64,000 nucleotides of DNA from Hermodice carunculata (taxonomy: Eukaryota; Annelida; Polychaeta; Eunicida; Amphinomidae): the NCBI GenBank assembly GCA_964020975.1, contig OZ026622.1, positions 446,501-510,500 on the forward strand, given 5' to 3'. Each line of letters starts with the position of its first letter. Position 1 is the first letter of the stretch. The translations under genes and the position numbers were made by a program. Below the pieces are notes generated by a model. That model was not told where the DNA came from. It worked only from the letters and a program-made list of their open reading frames with translations, and made no database searches. Below, piece by piece: positions 25,301-37,500 of the stretch.

Positions 25301-26191
25301 CGGATGGCTTGATAAGATATTGTTTTACTTTGAAAAAAAAAAACAAAAACAAAACAAAAATAAAAACAAAAAAATTGTCACCTTGCAATTTATTGGACAA
25401 ACCTTATAGACCCACCCAAGGAATAGCTCAATCAAGTTTTAAGAAAAAGCAGTCTACGCCTCTTTGATTTCATGAATATAAATTTTCAGTCAGGATAAAT
25501 TTTCAGTCAAGTACGCTATTGTAAAAGAGAATAAACAGGAGACGACATTTTGCAGACCAGGAATATCTTAAAGAGACTTCGACAGGAACCCATAAGTCTG
25601 TATTAGCTGCTTCAATATTATCAGCAGTACCCAGTGATCGGGTTTAATTTTAGGTACCAATCGTTTTAGCGGCGAAGTGAAATTATGTGCTTTGATCCTA
25701 GAATGTGTAGCACAAGTCATCAAGTGTAATCACGTGAATAACCCGACATACATGTAAGAAAATCCGCGCTTATGATAACTTTCATTTGCATTACAAGTCT
25801 TTTATGTTTCAGTTGCTCATTCAAGGCACAGTTGGGCCTCTGCTGAACACGTGGCCACAATTCTGTTAGTGCTGTGCCAGTCAAGGGCAACGGAAAAGTT
25901 TGAAATTGCAGTTCCGCACTTAATATCCACATCTCCTATTGCCTGGTCTTATATCACTTTTGATCTATTTAGAACGAAACTGAAGCGGCAGACTTAAATT
26001 CAAATAATCACAGAATCAGAAGGGTTGCAGTAATTTGAAACAATTCAAACGGCGCTATTTGCTGCAGGAGGATTTGAATAAAAAAGGACGAAAAACAGGA
26101 AATACTTTTGTTTGTATCCAGTTGCTGCAAGACACACAGACATTTTTCCATGGTGTTATTCATTTGCGTGCTTTGTAGATTCAGCACCAAT
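22359..26191. other. Intergenic, no gene seen
   Basis: Almost 4 kb of AT-rich DNA with open frames of up to 119 codons, none with recognisable domains. A GC-rich patch at 23022-23060 resembles the foldback core at 58.68 kb. A-rich (CAAAA) sequence lies at 25334-25372. Confidence 0.45.
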
Positions 26192-26195
26192 CACA

Positions 26196-26277
<82 letters not shown>

Positions 26278-26292
26278 ATATATATATGTATG

Positions 26293-26361
<69 letters not shown>
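26192..26361. repeat. (CA)n(TA)n microsatellite
   Basis: About 38 bases of CA followed by about 130 bases of TA, with a short GTAT-variant patch near 26270-26298. Confidence 0.97.
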
Positions 26362-26364
<3 letters not shown>

Positions 26365-27795
26365 TGGTTTCATAATACAGCAATGCAACAAAACGTGTAG
26401 CTTCAAAAAACAAGAACCTTTGGAGGAAAAATGTATAATATGTGTTTAAATTGTATGATACGGATATAGGGAAGCATATCATAGTTACATCGGCGATTCT
26501 GGCCTTTTTGTCTTTCGAAAAACCATTTATCTGCTGGTAAAATAAAGTATCTACCTTCAATCTATTTATCATATGTACACATACAAGCTTCTTACCGGAA
26601 AGGACAGGGTTTTGTCTATGTCTAGAGAGCTATTGTTTGAATAATACGATTCCATGGCAGGGTGGCTTGCTTGCCTTGACAGTGAGTGCATTAAAGGCAC
26701 GTCGTTTCCGTAGGACAAATTCAACCGAGTATGCTTTCTCCACTACCTTTACCAACATTTACACAAGGATATGTATTAAACAATCTGTCAGACAAAGTAT
26801 GGATAACAATGATTGAAGATATCTCAGACATAACATACAAGGTTTGTCTGTAAAAGAAAAAGATGGACCATGTTCTCAAAGTAGTACATTGTCACTTTTC
26901 GGAACCATATTACCTTAAAAACCCTAGTTTTCCTCCTGGACATCCTATAAAAGCTGGCGATTACCTGTCATTCGAAAAAGGTTTTAGGTGGAGAAATCTG
27001 TCAGAGCGCGAACAATAGGCACGGGCTTAGATTGCAGGTCATTGTGTGTGGAGACCGCAGGCTATTGAAGCACGGGTAACGGATCACTTTGAACAATGTC
27101 CGCGTTTCAATATTGTTCTAGCTCTTGGAGACACTCAAAAATACAATTGTATTATGTATCAAGTAACTTATCTCTCTCAAAATTGGCTTCTCTATTGCAA
27201 ACATCAATCGAATTGGTCCGGTGATTCGTACTTCATGTTTGTCTCGGGCATATTAATTTGAAATACATTCACAATGGCAGACAAATATGAAAAAATAGAT
27301 TCCTCTTTCTTCGTACAGGAGCCAATCGGAGGTACCATTTGCTTTAGCCTCGCTGATTGGCACGAAGACAGTTAACCCATTACAATGCAAGTTAATCATT
27401 TGGCCCTTAATTCTCGGTCTGCTGTGTCTACTGATGACATGGGTACACCACTCTGGTTTGAACCTTAGTCATATACTCGACTGTATATCAAAATGGAGAA
27501 GACACCAAATACATCTTTTTGATCTCTACTGATTTTCTTCATTTAACATATGGCCGTGCTGTTTGGGGGAAGTATTCTATTGCCTATACTTCATACAAAG
27601 TGCGTTCACTTCGTCTGATATAATTTGTCGATATCATCATTTTACATCTTTCCACCAGACGTAACGGCAATGAATTTCCTGTAACAATTAAAACGTAAAA
27701 AAGTATAGACCCATATCTTTTACATGGATTGCGAAGCAGGCCAAGCTTATACTAATCACTGTTCATGGCACAGATGTTGGAGTATACTTTCCTAC
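26362..27795. other. Intergenic, no gene seen
   Basis: Short open frames only. No repeat, RNA gene or transposon domain was recognised. Confidence 0.5.
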
Positions 27796-27948
27796 CCAAT
27801 TTTTAGGTGGATGAAACTGAAGGACACGGAGAAAACCATAATGCACAGAGTGGTAGGAACTCTTTCTACTTGCATCCGGCCGTGAATCGAACCTGGGCCG
27901 CAGAGGTGAAAGGCGAGCGTGTTGCAGCTCCGCTAACCACGCATCCGG
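27796..27948 (-). mobile_element. tRNA-derived SINE, tRNA-Glu-like head
   Basis: On the minus strand the segment from 27948 to about 27871 looks like a tRNA. It has an A-box-like GTGGTTAGCGGAG, an anticodon-arm region with CTTTCACC (TTC in the anticodon position, as in tRNA-Glu) and a B box, GGTTCGATTCAC, at 27893-27882. The acceptor stem is not complementary, so it is not a working tRNA gene. The sequence after the head contains GGTTTTCTCCGTGTCC, which resembles tail domains of widespread metazoan SINEs. RNA polymerase III would read such a unit and a partner LINE would copy it. The 3' end is uncertain. Confidence 0.7.
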
Positions 27949-28610
27949 TAACCATTAATACTGCGAGCGACAAAAAAGCATTTAAAACATGTACATACTG
28001 AATACAAAGATCATTTAAAACATAATGCTGACCAGAATATAAGGCCATTTCTTAAAGCTGGGTACACTTGGAAGGAGTTTCTTCTTTTTGCTAAATCACT
28101 TACCAATTAGACGGTGCTTGCTCAAAGACGGGACCAAAATACTTCTATTAAAACCTAAAAACACTGCCAAAACGTCATGGCAAATTTTCGAACAAAACGA
28201 AAATCACCAGCAGCCCCTTAGTATAGATGCATAGTGTACCCGTTTCTCAATCCACCGGGTTTTTGGCTGACGGCCTTGTGTGCTTTCTTACCTTCGAGAT
28301 TTTTTTTTTCATTCTCCGTTGAAGTTTTGGCTTTGTTATCGCCACGGCAACGTGAATGTTCTGTGCTCAGCTAACTTTGGTTGACTGGTTTTGCTGATAT
28401 ATCTGATGGATCTGTATAAGTATGTGGCCAGGTATCGACGGATGACCAGATATTCCATACGCTTAGCTCATGACAACTTCAATGAATCAAGTCAGATGTT
28501 TAAGCTGCACGGGAGGCGTGTTTTACAGTTACTCTCCCAGAAAAAAATGACGTTTCACTGGATTTAAATTTCATGTTCGTAATCATAAAAATCCAACACG
28601 CGTTAATTTT
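27949..28610. other. Intergenic, nothing recognised
   Basis: No frame longer than about 60 codons and no repeat structure visible. Confidence 0.5.
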
Positions 28611-28660
28611 ATTCTCTCTCTCTCTGTCTGTCTGTCTGTCCCTCTCTCTATATATATATT

Positions 28661-28722
<62 letters not shown>
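28611..28722. repeat. (TC)n(TGTC)n(TA)n(GA)n compound microsatellite
   Basis: A pyrimidine half (TC with a TGTC core), a short TA tract and TTCG lead into about 60 bases of GA. The TC and GA halves are complementary and can fold back. Confidence 0.96.
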
Positions 28723-31089
<2,367 letters not shown>

Positions 31090-32527
31090 CCAAGATCTTC
31101 ATGTGACCTGCCCAATAGAAGTTCTAGGTCGGACACGGATCCGAAGTCTTCTTCCACAACTAAGGGTGAACGCTTGCTTTTACTGCTGGGGCTTTTGACA
31201 CTTTGGCTTCGCCTGTGATGCACATGGACACCAGACATGGCTCTTCGATGAGCCGATGCCGACACAAACCCTGGGTTATCCGTTTTGGCAGTTGAGCCGT
31301 CAAAAGAATTTCTTAGAGTACTTGCGTCGTCAATCACCAAGCTTGGGCGTTTTTTAAGATTTGATTTGTCTTTCAGAGACACCTCGTCGTGGGGCCCAGT
31401 TGACTGGTTGCAAACATTTTCAGAGGAACTAAATCCATTTTTAGTTTTGTCTGTATTTCTGTGCGGAATAATCCCAGGTAGCAACTCACATTGTATTGCA
31501 ATATCCCGTTGCCATGGAAACCGCGCGTCGTAACGTTCGCCGCTAATATCAAACTCACTGTAAGATCTCAGAGATTTCGATGGGATGGGTCCGGTTGCTT
31601 GAAGAGAAAAAAGCCTATTGGAATTTGTCTGCTCTTGTCGCTCCTTAAGTTTGACTTCGTTGTCACGCGTATTTATATATCCACAACTTGCATTGATTGA
31701 ACTCATAGCCATCCTATTATTGCCGTCAAAGGCGGAAGGCGCATTGGGGCTGGATAAGGTGTCTGCACCTGACGGATCAGGATAAGTAGATTTGTTTACA
31801 ACGCCATCACCTGTTTGGGAGCACGTGGCCCCTAAGAGTCCCCTGTCATGCTTCGAATAACCCCCATCGCTCACGGAATATTCAACTATTTCCTTATTTC
31901 CCGACAATGTCGGGGAGGATGTGGATGAGAACAAAGCATATTTTTTACGTCGCTGCTTAGCTTTCTCATGAATTATTTTCCCATCTGAGACTCTACGATT
32001 TTCTATTGACTTAACATCAAATGTATCCTCACAATCTTGCAGCGACAGCGTGCTTTTTGAAGCAACATTATTTCGATGGGATTGCACGGGAGATCCCATA
32101 TTGCCTTCAACAGCGGAACTGGGGGTGTTTCGATGGGATTGCAATGGATATCCCAAGCGGCCCTCAATGACTGGTGCTGGGTTATGTCGGTGTGATTGTA
32201 AGGGCGATTCTACGCGGCTTTCTTTGGCCGGGACCTTTTGCATCCGCGCCCTCATATGCTGGCCACTTAATAGTTCCATCTCATCACTACTTTGGCTATC
32301 ATCGTCATACCATACAGTGTTCTCCTTGACCACATCCGAATGGCGTCTGTAATGTTTCTGTTTACATGGTTTAGCACCTCCATGTTGGCCAGCGGATCTA
32401 CCTTCATAGCTATGCCACCTCCTGGCATTTTTAGACGCCTTCCGCTCTTCTACTTTCGCCGGTGACGTAAAGTATGTTTTCCTGAGGGGGTTGTCCTCCA
32501 GTTGGGACGCTTTGTCAGGAACCACAC
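31090..32527 (-). CDS. Large internal exon, Ser/Arg/His-rich disordered protein of unknown family
   Basis: One open frame of 478 full codons, by far the longest non-repeat frame in the window. It is bounded on the minus strand by an acceptor (TCTATCTTTGCTGCAG, ending at 32528) and a donor (GG then GTAGGT, intron from 31089). The upstream in-frame ATG at 32546 lies within the acceptor tract and is probably not the start. One codon base comes from the preceding exon and two bases are left for the next. The protein is hydrophilic and low in hydrophobic core residues, with no membrane segment. Three tandem 19-residue units with the core PLQSHR occur near 32212-32070. Basic Arg-Ser clusters (HHRRSQSV, SSKSKR) precede an acidic C-terminal stretch (SVSDLELLLGRSHEDL). 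Many Ser/Thr suit phosphorylation. The family is not recognised; a cytoskeletal or scaffold protein would fit but is inference. Confidence 0.8.
32070..32212 (-). repeat. 57-bp in-frame coding repeat, about 2.5 copies
   Basis: Within the large exon the unit encoding SPLQSHRHNPAPVIEGRLG is repeated as YPLQSHRNTPSSAVEGNMG and then partly as SPVQSHRNN. DNA copies are spaced exactly 57 bp, so reading frame is kept. The QSHR core is the best conserved part. Confidence 0.9.
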
Positions 32528-34169
32528 CTGCAGCAAAGATAGACATAAAAAGGTACGGTTATATTGAGTGAAGACCTTTATTTTGTATCCCAACCATAAA
32601 ACTGCTAATATTTAGAAAATCAACAATGCAATTGAGATATATCTTTCTATGGAATCAGCATGGAAGTACAAAAATCTAAGCATTCAAGCGACCCGTTAAT
32701 GCATTGTGCACCAAAAAGCACTATAATTGGCCTTTAAGTGATAAAAGCTGTTTGTATGTAATCTTAGAGAGTAAAGCTTCGAACTTTGAAAGGCTGTTAG
32801 GAAAGGTACAATCGCTGTACATCTATATATTATAAAAGCTAATATTCTAATGAATTTACATTATACAATCAAAGATATTCCAAACTTGAACATGTCATTT
32901 CAGGCACATTTAATGTAGACGCAAAATAATTAACAAAGAATATAGCAAAACTCTGTTTTGATGAAGGCACATGCGTTAATATGATCAAAATTTCTAATGA
33001 GTTAAGGGATTGTCCTTGATGGCAAGGGATAGTTGGCATCATTCTCTAAAAAGCAGGAAAAGGAAAGCGGTTGCTCGAGAGAACGTGTTGGGTAAAACCT
33101 GAAGAGTATGCGAATCTACTTGTTCTTGTAGATTTAGCCGTGTATTCTGATACATCCAGAATTCAGAGTGTATTGTGAGGAAACAATGGGCACGATATAA
33201 TATATGACTGCTCTTCACAGCTGTGTGGCATTTCGACAGCACCCCTGGACAGCACACAGTTTATGCATACGTTATACACAGGGCACCCTCCTTAACAAGA
33301 AAAGCACTTGCTTAACTTGCACATAAAGCTGCAGCCTGTTCATTGTGGTGATGGTTTGGTCTGTTATGGTCCTTCAATGCAATGCGGGATATACATATTG
33401 CATATTAGGTTCACGCCAAAATCTTTGACGCTGCGCCAAACAGCGATTTTAATCAGGCGCCACGATACAGGTATTCTGATGCAAAGCTGAGCGTGGTACT
33501 AACAGTTTTTTTAGTACAGTATACTAATTCCAATACTCGAAGCCTCCTTATATCAAGTATGATTGGACAACATGATCATGACGTTTTCAAAGGTGAATTT
33601 TATACGAGTTATTAGTTTGGCAAGAGCAATACATGTCATCATGTTTGATACAGGGATCTACCGTGTATACTACCTTGTCAAATGATAAGCAACATTGCAG
33701 CAAACATGAGTAATACTCCGTATTAATATACAGTTGTCATTGTCCTTTGCTATCGTCCAACCTTTCACATACATACTTGATTGCTATTGGTGGCTGTTTT
33801 TTGATAATTTCATGCGAGGGAAGATACAATATTCAGTCTGTTAAGCTTACACCTCAAAAACAAGGTCTTGCCATGCACGTATTATGTGAATAAAATGTTT
33901 AGTGTCCCTAAGTTAAAGCAAGGCAAGTGCACAACATGTACATATGTCATTTGATGGGTCGATGAAGAAAGCCATGCGTACAGAGAGAAACGAATACATC
34001 ATCATGTTCATAATGTTCATCATGAATATAACTGACACAGTAGGTTGCTTTGGATCAATGGATAGGAACGTTTGCATTTTCTATTTCAGGAGAAAGCTGT
34101 CGCAAAGTACATAATTGTGGTGGCTTTCATATATAAAATTGCTGATGACGACGGCAAAAAGGCAATAAA
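32528..34169 (-). other. Probable intron or flank upstream of the large exon
   Basis: AT-rich sequence 5' of the exon on the minus strand. No upstream exon was recognised; frames are 72 codons or fewer. Confidence 0.4.
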
Positions 34170-34276
<107 letters not shown>

Positions 34277-34529
34277 TGAATAAAAGGTTCAAGGAACGGA
34301 TTATTCTCGGTCGCCCCTGATAATCAGTTCCTCAATTCATTCATACTAGTTTCCTTTTTGAGTTTAAGTGACAATGTGATCTTGAATATACAGTCAGATG
34401 CACCCATCTGCAATCCTGACCTGGTTGTTCATAAGCCACATTTAAGCTGCTCAATGTAAAAATTAACAATACCAAATGAAACTCCAGAGGCACGTTGCTG
34501 TTAATATTCAATGGTACCCATGGTTCTAG

Positions 34530-34657
34530 GACCGACTATTAGCAAGATGTAATTATGTTTTGACCCTGGAGGTGCCGGGTCTTGAACCAGCAACCTTCTG
34601 TTACTGACGCTTGGCCGGAAATGGGAACACAAAATACGCTTGGTCACATCTTCATTC
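34530..34657 (-). mobile_element. SINE array copy 1, tRNA-like head
   Basis: The head begins near 34657 on the minus strand. A degenerate B box, GGTTCAAGACC, lies at 34588-34578. It aligns along its length with copy 2 (for example GTTCCCATTTCC against GTTTCCCACTTC). It is the most diverged of the three copies, and its 3' end is uncertain. Confidence 0.55.
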
Positions 34658-34663
34658 AAAAAA

Positions 34664-34842
34664 AAGAAGAGTTCAGTGGGTTAGTGGTGTGTGAATGTCA
34701 TGGCCAACACGGTGGACTTCATATGGGCCAGCACAAAATATCATATTTTATGTGCAGAACAAGCGGGACTCGAACCTGCAACCTTTGGCACCCGTCGCCT
34801 AGCTGAAGTGGGAAACGTACATATCCACTCGACCAAATCCCC
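34664..34842 (-). mobile_element. SINE array copy 2, tRNA-like head with clear A and B boxes
   Basis: On the minus strand the head starts GGGGATTTGGTCGAGTGG and so carries a near-perfect A box (TGGTCGAGTGG, 34835-34825). A perfect-type B box, GGTTCGAGTCC, lies at 34776-34766. The A-to-B spacing of about 48 bp between boxes is longer than in most tRNAs and fits a Ser- or Leu-type ancestor with a long variable arm. A non-tRNA body of about 90 bp follows and ends in a T run (TTCTTTTTTTT), which is a polymerase III terminator rather than a poly-A tail. The unit lies head to tail with copies 1 and 3. Confidence 0.72.
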
Positions 34843-34849
34843 ATTCTCA

Positions 34850-35056
34850 AAAAAAGAATGGTTCAATGGAGGTAGTTATGTGCTAGTGCCATATCAACAC
34901 GGTTATGCAGTATAAGTACTCAGTCGACTTAAATCCACCAGCATTAAGGAAATGCCGAAAATATGTATTTTATGCTCGGAACGAGTTGGATTCGAACCTG
35001 CAACCTTTGGCCCCAGTCGCCTCGCATATATATGATCGGATATATTACCACGGCAC
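34850..35056 (-). mobile_element. SINE array copy 3, tRNA-like head
   Basis: The B box GGTTCGAATCC at 34998-34988 is perfect. The preceding AGGCGACTGGGGCCAAAGG matches copy 2 closely. The A-box region near 35048-35038 is degenerate. The body contains the same CATAAAATAC-like stretch and ends in TTCTTTTTTTG next to the head of copy 2. The B boxes of the three copies are 188 and 222 bp apart. Confidence 0.68.
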
Positions 35057-35164
35057 CCAAATTTGTCCGGAGTTTTTCTCGGACAGTATCATTCCAAAAA
35101 CCACCAAACTTGCCATGGTGACTGACCTGCCGGTGAAATTGGGCACCTGGTATGGAATAGTTAT

Positions 35165-36440
35165 GATGTTTAAAATTATGCAAATTAGGGACAATTGAAA
35201 TTTCAAAGGCTCTTTATCTGCCAAACTATTGCAGATAGACACAAAATTTCAATGTGCATGTATAGGTTTGTGACACATGTCAATACAATGGACAGTATAT
35301 GAAAATTGTAAAATTTCAAATTATGCTAGTTAGGAACATTGACAATTTTAAAGTTGAATATCTCAAAAACTATCATAGAGAGAGATGCCATTCCAACCTC
35401 AATTTACAGGTTTGTGACAAAAAATCGCATCCAATGAACCATGAATCAAAGTTGTAGGATTTCAATTTATGCGAATTAGGTCTATATGCAAAATTTAAAC
35501 CTTGAATAGCTTGAAAACTATTATAGATATAGAAATTGAAAGGTTTGTAACATAGCTGCTTCCACTGAACCATGAATCAATGTTGTACAATTTTAATATA
35601 TGCAAAAAAAATGAATACACAAAATGTAATTTTTTTAAATAACTTAAAAACTATTATAGGTAGAGGTGCCATTCCAACTTCAATTGAAAGGTTTGTAGCA
35701 TAGACGTATCCAATAAACCATGAATCAAAGTTGTAGGATTTCAATTTATGCAAATAAGGTGAATATGCAAAATTTAAATCTTGAATTTACTTGAAATAAC
35801 TTTGAAGGCACCCAGACAGATTTGCTGTGAAGCAAGTCTTCTTTTTTAGTTGTTCTTTTATCTTCATTACGGCAAAATTTTGTCAGGATGAATTCTCAGA
35901 CACTACTGCACACAGAAACTCTAAATTTGGCAGCAACATAGCCTAACTGGTGAAATTGTGTACCTTGGTATTGAATTTTCAAAATTATGCAAATTAGTTG
36001 CAATTGAAATTCTAATAGGTCTGTGCCTGACAAACAATTCGAAGACTGCTATACATAGAAACCCCAAACTTGGTATCATTACTGTAGATTGTTTTATCTT
36101 TACGAATTAAAATGCAAATTAGGAATACTTGAAAATTTAAATTTTTAATATCTTCAAAACTAATATGGGTATAGGGCGATTCCAACTTCAATTCAATGGT
36201 TTGTGTTGTAGAAGCATCACATGAACCACATACCAAAAATGTAGAATTTTGATTTATGCTTATTTGGGGTACTTGAAAAGTTTAAATGTTGAGTATCTTG
36301 AAAGCTTTTACAGGTAGAGGTACCATTCTAACTTTTATTCATAGGTTTGTACTCAAAGTGCATCCAACACACCACAGACAAACATTTTTGCATTTAAATT
36401 TATGTAAGTTTTGAAGGCACCCAGAATCAAAGAAGCAAAT
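35165..36440. repeat. Degenerate ~145-bp satellite-like array, block 1
   Basis: A unit marked by TTTATGCAAATTAGG, then AAATTTAAA...TTGAATATCT, AAAACTATTATAG, GGTGCCATTCCAAC and AGGTTTGTG, recurs with starts near 35177, 35321, 35466, 35599, 35745, 35990, 36110, 36253 and 36400. Most spacings are 133-147 bp. Two copies end in TTGAAGGCACCCAGA followed by a TAGTTGTTC-type stretch (near 35810 and 36410), which suggests a higher-order unit of about 600-800 bp. Copies are diverged by perhaps a quarter of positions. Confidence 0.88.
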
Positions 36441-36904
36441 GTTGTTTTCTAGTTGTTCAACACCATAGTTCTGTGGTTATGGATTCCACGAAGTTGTCAA
36501 CAGAGTCGTTGTGGACTGGAAGACTGTTGTGTGTTGAGTGGTCAAGCCAACTGGACAAAACCTTCTTTTGTGTGATGGGGGATATCACATTACATGCTTC
36601 TACCCAGAGATCCAGTGGTCTCTTGGCACCAAAAAGTTCAGAAAGACATTGCCCATATTCACTGATGTCAACCCAAGAATGAAAAAAAAGCTTAAAAACA
36701 ACAAACGGTCCATATCCGAGAATGTCCAAATATCAACACGCACCTTCCAATACCAATCTGCAGAAATATAGTTCACTCCTCACTTGAAACGGGCAGTTAT
36801 CAACAAAAGGCAACAGATGATTTTAAACCGGTCCTCTAAACCTTTGAAATAAGCACAAGGTTGACTCAGAGAGACCTGCACCATTCTTTTTCTACCACAT
36901 GTAG
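36441..36904. other. Non-satellite insert between two array blocks
   Basis: The satellite motif is absent here. Open frames of 69-90 codons occur on both strands, the longest on the minus strand at 36729-36457. None has a recognised domain. The segment could be part of the same larger repeat or an insertion. Confidence 0.4.
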
Positions 36905-37500
36905 CTTCAATGTATAGGTATCTGCTGTAGGCATATTCAATAGGCCCAAATAATAGTTGTAAAACTTTAGTTTATGCAAATTAGGGGCATTTGAGCAGTT
37001 TACATGGGGCATATCTTCAGAACTATGAAAGGTCTAAGTGCCATTCTGACTTCAAATGTATAAGTTTGTGCTGTAGGTGTATCCAATGAACCACAAACAA
37101 AAGTTATAGAATTTGAATGTACGCTAATTAGGGACACTTCGAAAGTTTAAACAATGAATATCTTCAAAATTATCCCAGATAGACGTGCCATTCCAAATCT
37201 AATTTATATGTCTGTACTGTAGATGCATTCAACAAACCGCACATAGAGATTGCAGAATTTGAAGTTATGGTAATTGGGGGACTTGAAAAGTTTAAATGCT
37301 GAATACTGGTATCTTCAAAACTATTATAGTTAAAGGTGGCATTTCCACTTCATTTCATAGGTTTGTGCTGTAGGCACATCCAAGGAACCACAATGAAAAA
37401 ATGATTTGAGATTTGCATTTACATGTACACTTGTCATGGGGACTTGAAAAAAATAAATAGTAAATATCTATCCTCAATACTAATACCTGTAGATGTGTCC
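36905..37500. repeat. Degenerate ~145-bp satellite-like array, block 2
   Basis: The same unit as block 1 continues, with starts near 36971, 37120, 37264 and 37420, spaced 144-156 bp. AGTTTATGCAAATTAGGGGC opens the first copy. A lone marker ATGCAAATTAGAAGC near 37618 may be a last decayed copy. Confidence 0.85.

Noticed and set aside
27871-27948. Functional tRNA-Glu gene
   Set aside because: The boxes are good, but the acceptor arms do not pair and SINE-type sequence follows.
32529-32546. ATG just before the large exon as the true start codon
   Set aside because: It lies within a good polypyrimidine-CAG acceptor, and a strong donor follows the other end. An internal exon explains both; a single-exon gene starting here remains possible but less likely.
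36457-36729. 90-codon minus-strand frame between the satellite blocks
   Set aside because: No motif, and the opposite strand is also open. More likely part of a non-coding repeat.
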